DNA of 64,000 nt, from positions 12,524,001 through 12,588,000 of the forward strand of contig AP026541.1 in assembly GCA_026075535.2 (NCBI GenBank), written 5' to 3'. The notes under the pieces are model-generated. The model was not told where the DNA came from. It ran no database searches and saw only the letters and a list, made by a program, of their open reading frames with translations. Source of the stretch: Tricholoma matsutake. Its lineage: Eukaryota > Basidiomycota > Agaricomycetes > Agaricales > Tricholomataceae. Position numbers and translations under genes: made by a program. Shown here one piece after another: positions 34,186 to 45,148 of this stretch (position 1 is its first letter; each line of letters begins with the position of its first letter).

Positions 34186-35297
34186 TTCTTACAGCTGTTG
34201 TAAGTCTCGAGGTATTTGCGTTCGTGATCAGTCAATTTAGGTGGACGTGCAGTGGAAGACGATGTAGTGACACAAGAAGTGGAGGATGCTTGGGTGCAGG
34301 AGAACAGTGCTCGTCTGTTGCTGTCAGCGAGCCCTACAGAAGAGCTTGACCGCTTCAGGCTTCTTGCAGCGTCCTCCACGTCCCATTTGCATGTAGTCTT
34401 GTCTTCAACGAGCTTCTGGTCCAGCTTGGTCAGTGTGTCGATGAAGCTCTGCAGTTTGTTCTCTGCTTTCAAAGCGTCAGTGCCAGCTTTTGAGACAATG
34501 GCCGCAGCTGCGCCGTCCGGATCTGCGATTGCATCGATTTCATCGTCTCCTTCTTCATCAGAGGACTTGTGGTTGTCCTTCCACTGGTCGAAGGCAGCAG
34601 CAAGTTCGGTCGTGATGTTTGATTCAATCTGTGTGCATAGTTGCATAGGGGAAAGGTGGAACTGAGAGTTTTTGAGAAGAAGATTGTCCTGGTGCATCGA
34701 GTCTATGAACTCTGAGAAGGGTGTCTTGCCCTGTTTCGTCGAGTGGACTTTACGGGCCAGATCCTGCTGCCAGCATTTTGGTAACCATCGCAAGTGAATT
34801 TTTACCATGAACTCTGCAAAGGACAGTGTTGACAGTGTTTCCTGTTGAGATTGGTACCAGTCTGAGAACAGTGGGTCCTCGAAAGAGTAGACGATATGGT
34901 CGACAAAGCCTTTAGCTTTGAGTCCTTCTTTGTTGTGAAGGTAACCATGCGTGTGGTGCTCAAAGCAGTGCAGAAGTTCAGGGGTCATCATTCCCGTGGA
35001 GATCATGGGGCGCTTGCCATTGTTGAGGCTGAGGACAGCAGTGGACATAGTGGAAGACATGGTAGTATTCAAAGAGATGACATGATAGCCATCTGAAGTG
35101 GAAGACAAAGCGCATCTGTGTCTAGGAGGGGTGGAGGTGTGGATAAGTGCATCATTTGCTACGATGGAGGCATGGGGAGGTGGATGAGTGGAAGTGTTGG
35201 CTAAATACATGGCAGGAGGGACAGCAGAGGCTGTGTGGGGAACGTCGTTTGAGATCATGAGTGCCGCTAGCGAAGAACATGTGGCATCTGCTGGCAA
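34110..35297 (-). CDS. Element 3 Gag (395 codons, apparently open)
   Basis: The N-terminal 90 residues are Ser/Thr/Pro-rich. The Gag core (YLHNKEGLKAKGFVDHIVYS, FSDWYQSQQETL, FAEFMVKIHLRWLP) follows, then an acidic/alanine stretch. The C-terminal LTDHERKYLETYNSCKKCHG resembles the start of a zinc knuckle, but the rest is altered by a frame change into the protease frame. Length and order fit a gypsy Gag. It is the longest undamaged frame of the element. Confidence 0.7.
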   Translation of the reverse strand: MPADATCSSLAALMISNDVPHTASAVPPAMYLANTSTHPPPHASIVANDALIHTSTPPRHRCALSSTSDGYHVISLNTTMSSTMSTAVLSLNNGKRPMISTGMMTPELLHCFEHHTHGYLHNKEGLKAKGFVDHIVYSFEDPLFSDWYQSQQETLSTLSFAEFMVKIHLRWLPKCWQQDLARKVHSTKQGKTPFSEFIDSMHQDNLLLKNSQFHLSPMQLCTQIESNITTELAAAFDQWKDNHKSSDEEGDDEIDAIADPDGAAAAIVSKAGTDALKAENKLQSFIDTLTKLDQKLVEDKTTCKWDVEDAARSLKRSSSSVGLADSNRRALFSCTQASSTSCVTTSSSTARPPKLTDHERKYLETYNSCKKCHGFYMLMGTLASSRQGMAMSNVP

Positions 35298-35426
35298 TGC
35301 GTTCCTCGCCCTACTACAGGTAGTAAGGGGGATGGAGACAGTTGGTTTATGAGACAGTGTTTGACTGTCGTTACCACAGAGCTATCAGCAATATAATAAC
35401 ATGTCGTTGTCTGTGTTAAAAAAAAG

Positions 35427-35693
35427 TGAAAGCCTGTCCCTTAATTGGGATAGGAAACACTGGGGATGGAGGGGAGAGAGAGAGAGAACTGTCGAACTCA
35501 CTACTAACCATGCGAAATAACAAGACAACAACATGTATTTAGAAGTGAGATGTAGAACAAAAGCTAGCATAGTGGAAGCGAGAGGAGAAAGAAAAAGGAA
35601 GAATAGGGAATCCCCCGTATGTAATAGTATATATCGCTCGAATAGTATGATGTACAAACAAGTATCCATAGGATGATGTAAGCCAGGCTTACA
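35427..35693 (-). repeat. Element 3, 5' LTR
   Basis: The same 267 bp as the left copy, with few differences. Inside the element, next to this LTR, the minus strand reads CTTTTTTTTAACAC and then AGACAACGACATGT (35,399-35,412). No TGG tRNA primer site is present at the junction. Confidence 0.92.
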
Positions 35694-36900
35694 TCAATGG
35701 CTCGAATTGCTGGCAAGTTTAGGAGCACATGCTTGAGATCCTCTTGCGCTGCTACCTGAGATGGGCCGAATTCAAAGGGCACATCTTTTTGAGTAAGGTT
35801 GATTAGCACAGCTGCTCGATGTGCGAAACTTTGAATGAAAATTCGACAAACTCTGATCATTCCTAAGAACGCCTTAACTTCCATGAGCGTACGACATGGA
35901 CCCCACTTCTGAATCTTATATATACACGTTGGGTCAGCCATTCAACCTTGAATATTGCATTGATGATCTAAAACGATTATTTCGGGGACACAAGCAAATA
36001 ACTTTGGTCCTGAGAATGTCCCACCACAATACTTCATGCGCTGGACAATGTGATTTAGGTTCTCGAAGTGCTCCCAATACGAATTGTCGAATGCCTGAGT
36101 TGTCAGCGATCATTTCATAAGACCCACTGATCATTTGATATTCTGATTTCAGACCCTTCACTGGTGTGTCATCGATATAAGGGATCGTGATGTGAGGGAC
36201 CTCGGGTTGTAGGATGAAAGTGACGTCGTCATGTAGGATCAGAACCGAGTTCGTCCAACCCATCGGTAGGGTGACAATTTGAAGTGCACCAAATGGGGTC
36301 TGGAAAGTTGTTAGATCTCGAGAGGATTCAGATACGAGCCTTTCGTCGAATGCAACATATAAATCCAACATTCCACCACAAGCGCATCCTCCAAACTGTT
36401 CAGCTAAATGCTCGGGGATCAGGACAATGCCTGAGTGCTGAATTGTAACTTGGTTTAGCGGCTCGAGACTGTGGACTATTCAGAGCGATTTTGCGTCCTT
36501 CTTCGCAACGCAAAACCATCGCAATCGGTATGACGAGTTCAATGATTCGTAGACTCCTGCTTCGATCTTCTTTTTCAGCATCTTGCAAATCTGTTCATAC
36601 AAACCAGGCGGTATGGGGATATTGCATTTGACCCAAGGAGTGTGAGGGATGACTGGGAACTCGATAGGGGGTAAGAAATCTGTTCAAAACCTTCCTCATT
36701 CGTTTTCTGTCCATGTGAACCCCGCTTGCTGGTTTCGAATGAAGTCATGCATGAGGTCTCATTCTTGAGGCCATAGGAAATTGCCTGGATGATTTCGATC
36801 GATGATGTCTTTGCATTCCAGGTTATATCAAGGAGTTGGTTTGAATATCGGAGGATGGGGATTTAGTGGAGGCATGTCTTTGAGGGGATCGCCCTTGATG
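35694..36900 (-). pseudogene. Gypsy 2 reverse transcriptase
   Basis: At 36,371-35,934 the frame reads MLDLYVAFDERLVSE, FQTPFGALQIVTLPMGWTNS and PYIDDTPVKG, the catalytic region with IDD. At 35,941-35,699 the connection region WGPCRTLMEVKAFLGMIRV and the start of RNase H lead up to LPAIRAID, where element 3 is inserted. Frame changes near 36,000 and 36,380 and several stops break it. Confidence 0.8.
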
Positions 36901-36902
36901 TG

Positions 36903-38010
36903 TCAAATAATTCGAAACTGATCGGGTAGTCTGGCCATGATTGGACGGACCTTCTGTGTGACTGGTTTATACTTTTTCTTTGTCGATAAATAACTAGACT
37001 GGTGATTGTCGGAAATAACTGAGGAAGGGGAAACATACGATGAAGAAGTTCGCATAGGTATAAACACCATCGAGGCATTTTGAGGAATGTGGAACTCGTC
37101 GCATGCAGATAAATATAGGTCAGAAAGTGTCATGGATAATTCTTCGGAGGAGTTGATTTCGGGGATATTTGCAGTGTGCTCGATAAATATAGAGGAGTCA
37201 GAAGAGTCTAACAAGATGATGAAAGCGCACTGTTCCGAAATTTCATTCTCTAACGCTGAAAATCCTCTTGAACTACTTTTCAACAATGGTGCGATCGAGG
37301 TATTGAGGGAATGGTAGTGGTCCGAGTTGAGTTAGGATCGCATATTGTGATGGTTTGGGCTTTGTTCCAATAGTTTCTGATGACGCTTTCCGTTAAGATG
37401 TCAAAAGGTCATCCGAGTAGAATATTGTAAGCCGGGTCCCGAATAATATGTATCTGCATGTATAAGGTGATTCCACCGAGATCGCAGGGCACGTTGCATG
37501 CTAAGCCAAGTGTTTCATCCACAGTCTCATTGGCAGACTGCATCAGAAGCCTAATCAAGGAGTTGTATGCTAGACTGAGTTTGTGGCAAACATCTTCCGC
37601 CATCGATATGATCGAGGAACCGGGATCAACAATGCTTTCTACCTGGTTGTTACCATGGACATCCATAATAACTGATCTAATCGATGAAGTTTCTTTAGCG
37701 ATGATGAAAGGCTGAGGGATTTCACCAGGTCGGAGACTGCTAATATAGGTCTCGTATGGGTCAGGCACGATGATTGCATCAGGACTAAACATGTTCATCG
37801 CATTGTTTCCAGATTGTGGGACTCGTTTTGGTGTGACCTGTTCTCTCCATTTTGTTTGAACCTCGGGTGAAAGCGAGAGTAGTTCTTCAGATGTCAGCAT
37901 GATGATCGGCATCTTCATCGAGCATGATTTTCTTGTTCTGTACTGGTGCCTGTGTCGCATACAATGGTCTGTCTTTTTCCTTACCCTTTGATGCGCCAGC
38001 AAAGTTCCTT
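36903..38010 (-). pseudogene. Gypsy 2 protease region
   Basis: The frame ending at 37,409 contains ESIVDPGSSIISMAEDVCHK, a retroviral-type aspartic protease site (DPGSS in place of the usual DSGS/T), and later NILLG. A downstream frame (37,286-36,903) has an acidic linker and KKYKPVTQKVRPIMARLP, the junction preceding RT in this family. Stops near 37,409 and 37,290 split it. Confidence 0.7.
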
Positions 38011-38019
38011 TCATGTGGT

Positions 38020-39618
38020 GGCAAATAGGTGTTCTCCCTGACCGATGTGTATGGGTGTACCGAGGTTTGCATTGGGGGTATGGTGGTCGATGGCGAAGTG
38101 GTCGATGCGGGAGACATCGATGTCGATGTTGGAGCCGTAGTTGAAGTCGAAGGGTTGACCATTGTTGATGAAGATGTCGAGGGTGGTGGGACTGGAGCAG
38201 TAGACATTGACGATGCAGGGACGGGGGTTGTCGTGGCTGGAACCGAATTTCGAACCTCTTTGTTTGGATGCAAAAATGGTCGACCACTTCAAAGCACAAA
38301 TATTTTGCGCTCGAGAGCTGCTATTCTATCTTTGGAGTCAGCTGTCAACGTTGAATTATGATGAATGCCTTTCGTCTCCAATCCTGATGTAGAAATGGTG
38401 TCGGACTCTGTTATCGAAGTGATTGCAGCTGAGGTTGAACATCGAAGTTGAAGGTGCTGATGGTGCGATGCTGAATAAAAGTGTGGCTGCTGGGGTTGCA
38501 TCTGGGTTGCATTTCCACCATTCATCGATGCGTTCCTTGATAAACCTGCCAGGGATACTTTGAGGGGTGAATTGTCCATTTGGAAGTACGATCTTTCCTT
38601 CCGTGTTTCGCTTACACTTCCCTTCAAAGTACGACTGACAAACCATACAGTCAGGAATAAAATGTCCTGATAAACCACAAAATATGCAAAGGAGTGCGTC
38701 GATGTGTGCCTGTCTGTCTGCCAAATTAGTGCAAGGATTTTTAGTACCTGCGATATGCATAGCAATGGTGCTAGCAAATCGTTCGAACATTGCATTTAGA
38801 TCTTCAGTTTTAATTGTAATAGTTCTGGGTGACAAGGTGACCATATTTCTGATGTTCGATGTCGAGTGCGATGAGGAAGTCAATTGGTGGATTACTGAGC
38901 TTGATGTGTTGGAGCCTGCTAGTACAAAATTTGCCGCATTGTGAATGTCGTTGAGTGGATATGGATTGTCGGGATAATGGTCGGGGAATTTAAGTTCGAG
39001 TCATTGAGCAATTTGAGTCCATAAGCCGGGTTGGAATCCTCGAACATAAGCTCTGCTTTGCTCAGCTTCCAAGATCCTATTCTTAGCTCGCAAAAAGTGA
39101 GTAATGTTGTAGAACGCATGATAATACATTCCTAGATCACTCACATCGAATATCCCAACACGTAGCTGTTCTCCCACTAATTTGTCCATGTCCGATATGC
39201 TCCACTTGCGATCGTCTTCCGAGCTGGGATAGAGTTTATGTACTGCTGTTCGAAATTCGTTGAACGATGTGCCAGGCTGATACTCTGGAAGCGATTCCCA
39301 GAGGTCGGAAGAGTTGATGTTGAGGTAGCGACAAGCATGTTTCTTCATTAGATTCAATTCAGTAACGCCGCAGGTCGGGAATAATAGTTCAAGCTCTTCA
39401 AAGTATCGTCGGAGCTCTCGAGGCTGAGTAGGGTCAAACTTCGGAGCGGTCGAGTGCCCACGAGCTGGCATCGCAGTTTGGGTAGTCATGAATGTGATGA
39501 CTCTAGGGGTAGGGGTTAAGACTTGTGTAATAGATGGTAGAGGTGTCAAAGTTGTTGGAAGGATGAACAAAGAGGTCGATGATGATGACGAAGAAGTAGA
39601 TGACAATGTGGAAGGCAA
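38020..39618 (-). pseudogene. Gypsy 2 Gag
   Basis: 39,618-39,001 encodes a Ser/Thr-rich N terminus and the Gag core (PKFDPTQPRELRRYFEELEL, YLNINSSDLWESLPEY). 38,883-38,356 includes the zinc knuckle CIFCGLSGHFIPDC and LPNGQFTP. 38,299-38,020 is a Pro/Thr/Ser-rich linker whose DNA is full of GTCGATG-like repeats. The pieces lie in different frames with stops near 39,001 and 38,360. Gag would form the particle shell and bind RNA. Confidence 0.75.
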
Positions 39619-41000
39619 TGATATAGGTGAAGGAAATAGTCTACAATGAGTAGATTCTGCTTCAGAAACTGGAATTAGAATGTCTCCTGATTGTTCGAGA
39701 GATTCAAAGGTGTGGCAAGTATCGATACAAAGGGTTCTCGCTTGTGTTGGCCTAAGCCGAGGAAGTTGAGGTTGGTCAGATGATGAAATGATTCAGAGAC
39801 CCTTGCAGTGGGCTCCAAAAATGATGATACTCAACCTGGGAAAACCACCTAAACTGCCTATGAGGCAATCAATGATATTTGCGACGAGTCCGAGGAAGGG
39901 TGCGAGTCATTCCAAAAGTTCGTGGTCCAACCTATGGGTAGATAACTAGTTGGTACTAGTCGTGAAGATAGTGCTATGGGAGACGAAGGTGTTTGGCGCA
40001 GTCCGATTGAGTATCGATCAATATCGAGGACAATCGACGAGATTGATGGCGAATGAGTTCTATCATCGATGGTCGAAGTGCAAATTCTGAGGACCTTTTG
40101 ATAGGTCGAAAGTATACGAAGGCTATAGTCGATGGCTAGGACGTGTTGAAATGGTTGCTAGTGATAACGATCAGAGGATCATAGGAAGATTGAGGACAAC
40201 GATGATCGCAGAGGTTTCTCGTCGATCAAGAAAACTCATAGAGACTTGGATTGTTTTTAGAAGATTGATCGGATGCTTAGAACTGTATATGAGACGATAG
40301 GTGAAAACAATTTCTTCTATTTTCCAGTAGATACTACAGAGTTTTATATGTTTTAAAGAAACTTCCTAAAAAGGTATAAGAAACATGTGTAGAACATGAG
40401 GCAAAATATATGAGTTAAGGCACAAGGCCAAAAAGGAGACTGGAATCCGAAGAAGAAAGAGATGTATCATATGATGAAGGAGTAATAAAGGGAAAGAACT
40501 AAAAAGAGACTGTCCTTTGTGTATAAACTGCGCTAAGTCTCGCAATAATCTGTCCAGCGGGTTCTGTATGCAATAGGGACTTGAAACGAGGCTGACCTAT
40601 GATCAGCAGGTTTGAGCATGAGTTGGAATATGTCCTAGCGCATGGTCTTCCACCATTCAGATAACGAAGGTGGCACCCGATGTCGCTCGTAGTCTCTTGA
40701 TATTGATCGATAACGTGCGACGATGATGTTCGATCGTGGTCGCGGCTGTTTGAAGTTGATCGGGGATGTTCGATGGTCATGTAGAGGGATCTTACAGGAT
40801 TTCGGGGTAGTCCTAAGGTTGTGCGATGTGGGCTCTTGATACGATCGATGTCGCTGGTGATGTTTTGACGCAGTCGATATGATATCACGATCGATAGACT
40901 GGGTCGTGCTGCGTCTGGGACATCGTAGGAGTTAGCCGATTTGATTAGAATGATGTTAAAGTGGTGAATCGGTCCTTGAGCTGAGGAGATGACCTATCAG
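39619..41000. other. Leader or flank of gypsy 2, no gene
   Basis: CpG-rich sequence with many TCGAT words, continuous in composition with gypsy 2. It may contain its 5' untranslated region and 5' LTR, but no partner sequence was found on the left. No open frame with a motif is present. Confidence 0.4.
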
Positions 41001-41002
41001 TG

Positions 41003-41760
41003 GTTACAGTTAAGGGCTGGTCTTTAGCAGTTAATATTAAGGTCTTTCAAATTTGAAAAACATGATTAACTGAAAAAAGACCGGTTTCAATCGGTTAAGA
41101 CCTGTTATTGATCACGTGAGCTATTTTATATAATTGCCCTGCTTATTACCTTGAGTTCGGCCCTTGGTTCATCCAAAACAGTCAGGAACTGAGAAAGATA
41201 TGACCAAATACATTTTGATACCATTAAATTTTTGTGATCAGCATAACATTGATTGTACTGCTTATAAGTTGTGCTACAAAATGTGGGGTACAGTTAGACA
41301 TAATCCATGACATCAAAATAACACACATAAACATCTGTATGCTGTATATTTCATTCATTTAACAGCACTGACAAGTTGTAACTACATACCACAAACTGCA
41401 ACTGCAAACTGCAACCGCAAACTGCAAACTAATACACTGCACTTTTGTTTTGGCCAAATCTCAGTTAAATCTTGATGGAATCTCCTAAACATTGGATCAA
41501 ACACCGGGGAATTACAATGTCTATTTTTTTGCCTAACGGTTAAGTGTTTCAGGTAATATCCATTGAGATACATATAGGTTGTATAGTACGACAAATTTCA
41601 TGACAAAAATCTGGTCTTAACCAGTCCTTTTTCAGTCCATTAACTGAAAAAGACCGGTCTTAGTCGGTCTGGTTAGGTCCTCCCAATATCTGGGTCAGTC
41701 CTAGACCAGTTATAGTTATGGTCTACCCATTGTAGGATCAAAAAATCGAACCTAACCTAA
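41003..41760. repeat. GACCGGT-rich repeat, candidate DNA-element ends
   Basis: ATTAACTGAAAAAAGACCGG (about 41,070) and ATTAACTGAAAAAGACCGGT (about 41,637) are direct copies about 570 bp apart. Each is surrounded by GGTCT/AGACC words in both orientations. A C/A/T-rich tract with CAAACTGCAA repeats lies near 41,395-41,430. The style matches the subterminal repeats at 1,631-1,830 and 58,620-58,843. Confidence 0.5.
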
Positions 41761-41770
41761 CCTTAAAACA

Positions 41771-43660
41771 CTATTCAAGATCAAGCACATTGATCTTTTT
41801 TTCTGATGCACTGCAGATCTCACACATATATGGATGTGAAACTACTTGACCATATATTGCCAATACTGCAAATTCAGTTAAGGTTGCAGTGCAGTCCAAA
41901 GCATTCCATAAATTTTCTTCCATATGGCTAAATTGAGAAGTTTGCTTTTTTTCATGAATATATTCCAGAAACTGAATGAAATGTTGAAGATGGAGAAGAA
42001 GCACTGCTGCTGCTTCACAATATGACTGGAACCAGTTGTTTTATCAAATTTATTATTGAAAATTGCCCCAGCAAGTTGGGCTGCTTTTATAGCACCATGA
42101 CTGGTTTTCTCAAAAGCTTGTGCCTGTGCAGCTGTTTCAACATCATCTTCTGAAGCCACACCATCAAGAATGGCAGCATTGTCACAGTTGGCCAGCAGCC
42201 TAGGAGGTTCAATGTTATTTTCCAGCCACCACTTTGCAACAGCAGCATATCCCCCATGCACTGGATCCTTGTGGCACCCACAACCAGCCCATCCTAATTC
42301 AATGACTAGTTGCTCCAGCATAGTTGCTTTTTGTTCTGACCTCTCATCATCTGAAAGGCTATTCCATTTAGCTTTTCCACCAGCATTTTTTATCATCTGA
42401 TCATTTGCTTCTAGAAAATGAGGAAGTTCTTCTGTTGACTTGTCAAGAATTTCTTTCTCTCCCAAAGTTTGGTGTATTTCAGCTGTCTTTTTTGCTTTCA
42501 TACCTGCAAAATCCTTTTTTTCTTTGCTGCAATGATCACTATGCATCCCAACAAGTTTGATCAAAATGTCAATAACATGCAGTAAATTACCCATCCACTT
42601 TCCAAATGGACTGCAGTTGAATAAATCAACCACTGTTTTCAGGATTGTATCATAATCCTTCAACAACTCAGCACTACTACCATCCAATGATGGCTGAATG
42701 CCAAGAAAATGGGTGACTTTTTCTGTTTTGTTGCTATCAGAGGAATAGTCTTCAGCTGTCAAATTGACATGCCAGGGATTATAGTTGATGCTGCAATGAC
42801 CAGTCCCATCTGCACTAAATGTCATACCTTTTCAAATAGTATGAGTATGCTGTAATATAATCTGTATAGCAAGTGAATACATACTGTCTGTATTCCCAAG
42901 CTCATATCCAAGCTGTATTTGAGCTGCAATATATCCTTCTGCAATTATGAGTGAAACACTTGTACAACTTATTGTCCCAATTGTAGTAATTCCAGCAGAT
43001 TTTAGAACTGCATGGATCACATCATTGACACTGTGTCTTGAGCATCCAGCCTTTACTAGGAAGCATACAAGATTTCAGGTAGTTTCTGTATATACACCTT
43101 TATGAAGGAGGTGATGTTCAGCAGACAATTTCTGCTCATTTGCTACTGCTTGTTTCCGAATTTCTTTAGCTCAGTTGACTTGTTTCTTGAGCTATGAGGA
43201 CAAATTTCTTGAGTCAGAATTTTTTTTCCACACTACATTAAGCCTATTCTGGCAGTGGTGCATTTCTGTCTGGATATTTTTCATGCATTGAGATAGTTTA
43301 TTTTTCAATGTAGAATTTTGGTTTTCAAGCTGCAGAAGTGAATTGATGGCTGTCTGGGTTTTGACAGACATATTTTTCAATTCATGGGATTGTGACAAGG
43401 CAGCTCATTTCAGTAGAGAAATCTGCTGCTCCAAATTCCCCTTCTTGGTACTGGCCCATTTTGCCTGCTGTCTTTCCAAACACAACTCCTTGTATAGGCT
43501 CTGATATTGAGCTTTTTGCTCAGCTAGCTGAGATAGATGCTCTTCAGATTTCAAATCTGGTTCTTGAAGAGAAATAGAAAGCTCAGAGCAATCAGCAACT
43601 TTATCAGAAAGTGCAGATTCCAGTGATGCAATTTGCTGCTGAGCATTCTGCTTTTGCTAC
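41771..43660 (-). pseudogene. Multicopy Agaricomycete coiled-coil/transposon-like protein, decayed
   Basis: From the right, 43,660-43,190 encodes a coiled-coil (Gln/Lys/Leu heptad-like, e.g. LEQQISLLK). 43,090-42,885 has VKAGCSRHSVNDVIHAVLKS and EGYIAAQIQLGYELGNTDS. A 57-nt intron (42,828-42,884; donor GTATGT, acceptor AAAG) joins it to MTFSADGTGHCSIN. Next come PFGKWMGNLLHVIDILIKL, AGGKAKWNSLSDDER and WAGCGCHKD, then FLEYIHEKKQTSQFSHMEEN near the end. I recognise this as a repeated mushroom family of unknown role; a transposon origin is inference. In-frame stops (several CGA-to-TGA type) and a deletion/frameshift near 42,010 make it a pseudogene. Confidence 0.6.
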
Positions 43661-43689
43661 TGGTCAAAATAGCTGATTGCTTACAGTCA

Positions 43690-44330
43690 TACTAATAAAA
43701 CTTGTACAAATCTAATCTAAATAGACATACTAATGTTTCTGGGAGCAAATGCAACTGGCTGGAATCTGAAGACAAGAAAACTGAAAGAAGACCTCTCCTT
43801 GCACTACGGGGCCTAAGGGGTAGGAAAACTATCCCACATTTCATACCTTTAGATAGTGTAAAATGATATGACTATGGTATAGTTTTGTGTATTGATAAAC
43901 CCCAAAATGGAATAAGTTTCATCTGGAGTTGGCATGAAGATCTACCACTAAGAGGAGTGAAAAAGAATGCTTTTTCCTACCTGTAAGGGATGAGTCGATG
44001 GGATGAAAACCTCCCACATTTTGTCCCCAGTTCATCCTACACCAAATTCATCCCATGGGATAGTTTTCATCTTTATATGGGCATAAATAACACCCCTCTA
44101 CCTGGGTTGAATTTTATCAACTTTCCAGGGGTTTAAGAGGAATGAAAGAACCTGCCTACAATGTATTTTCATCCCATTAGGGATGTTGGCTGGATGAATT
44201 TCTCCTTTGTATAAAAGAATTTTCAGACCATTGATAGAATAGTTTCATCATGTATCAGAATAAATTTCAAGCCACTAAAATACAACATCTACTCGAAGGA
44301 AGCAAAAAAATCCCCTTGACCCCTGATGCC
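43690..44330. other. No gene; short dispersed GGGATGAAAA repeats
   Basis: Words such as GGGATGAAAACCTCCCACAT and GGGATAGTTTTCAT recur in both orientations between 43,820 and 44,180, suggesting a decayed foldback element. Nothing codes here. Confidence 0.4.
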
Positions 44331-44732
44331 CCATCATCGTGTCCCCATCAGCCCATCATGTCACTATCATCGTCACCATTGTCATCATCGTCTGTCTGTC
44401 CTGTTGTCCCATTGTTTTGGCATCCCATCTCTGTTTGTCCACATTTGGCATCCATGTCCCTTTGTCCTGTCATTTCCCTCGTCTGGTGTGGTAGTCGAGG
44501 TTGTCGTGGTGTGGTGTGGTGTGGTGCCCTGTCCCATCATTGTGCTGGTCCTCATTGTCCCACTCCCTCCTCACCCTATGAGTAGGGGCTCGTGGTAGTA
44601 GGGGTGGGTGGGTTATTATAAATAGTACCTAAAAAGTTAGTTGGTTAGTAGAAAGTAAGAGAAGAAACAAAACTTATCTATGGCCCAAGAGACATCAATG
44701 TCTCTTGGGCCATATTTCTTTTTCCTCATCTC
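44330..44732. repeat. Palindromic repeat with hairpin/intron-like module M2
   Basis: A CATCGTCACC/TGTCC-rich stretch leads to ATGAGTAGGGGCTCGTGG and then an intron-like segment on the minus strand (about 44,636-44,678). It has an ATAAGT in place of GTAAGT, CTAAC branch words and acceptor TTTTTAG. A perfect 14-bp-arm palindrome (GGCCCAAGAGACAT, 44,682-44,711) follows. The block is cut by the chromovirus at 44,733 and continues at 57,077. Confidence 0.55.
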
Positions 44733-45134
44733 TGTTAGGGCGACACCCACTATCTGCTAACTAAGACCATGTGGGTTCTCTCTACAAGAAGGGGGCGGGA
44801 TCCACACTCATGATGGGGGAATTGATGGTTTTGATGCAAGGGGTTATTAATAGGTGAGTTTGTTGACAAAGGCCTTTCACACTGAAAGCGTAGATGGAAT
44901 ACCTAAGAGAACACAACTGGGGTCCCCTAGGCATATATTTAGGGTTTATATACTATGTTACATATATTGTACATTGTTGATACCGACACAATTGTACATG
45001 CACATACATATTGATGTGTGCGAAATAAAATTGTCACGCTATCAAAGTGCAGCGTCATTTAGCGTCATGTAGCATAATTTGACATAATAAAATAAAAATG
45101 AAATTTTATTAGGTAATGGGGTGGTTTCTTAACA
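44733..45134 (-). repeat. Element 4, 3' LTR
   Basis: It aligns base for base with the right copy; differences are mostly transitions. It is followed inward by the polypurine tract. Confidence 0.95.
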
Positions 45135-45148
45135 TTACCCCCCCTTTA
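45135..45148 (-). promoter_or_regulatory. Element 4 polypurine tract
   Basis: Minus strand TAAAGGGGGGGTAA directly abuts the 3' LTR. Confidence 0.85.

Larger units (their letters stand above)
29825..35693 (-). mobile_element. Ty3/gypsy chromovirus (element 3), nested in element 2
   Basis: Two 267-bp LTRs (29,825-30,091 and 35,427-35,693) bound a 5.87-kb element with gag, protease, RT, RNase H and integrase plus a chromodomain, all minus strand. The target duplication is TCGAT (29,820-29,824) versus TCAAT (35,694-35,698), differing only by a CpG-to-CpA change. The LTRs differ mainly by C/T and G/A transitions, several at CpG. Insertion split the RNase H of element 2. Internal stops make it inactive. 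Confidence 0.92.
27837..39618 (-). mobile_element. Ty3/gypsy element 2 (host of nested element 3)
   Basis: Gag, protease, RT, RNase H and integrase appear in gypsy order on the minus strand from 39,618 to 27,837. They are interrupted at 29,825-35,693 by element 3, which inserted inside the RNase H region. CpG (notably TCGA) is frequent, so this family seems younger or less mutated than the elements around it. I could not find a matching LTR pair; 27,520-27,836 and 39,619-40,900 do not align by eye. Confidence 0.8.

Noticed and set aside
27520..40900. An LTR pair for gypsy element 2
   Set aside because: The flanks on either side do not align by eye, so no LTR coordinates are given.
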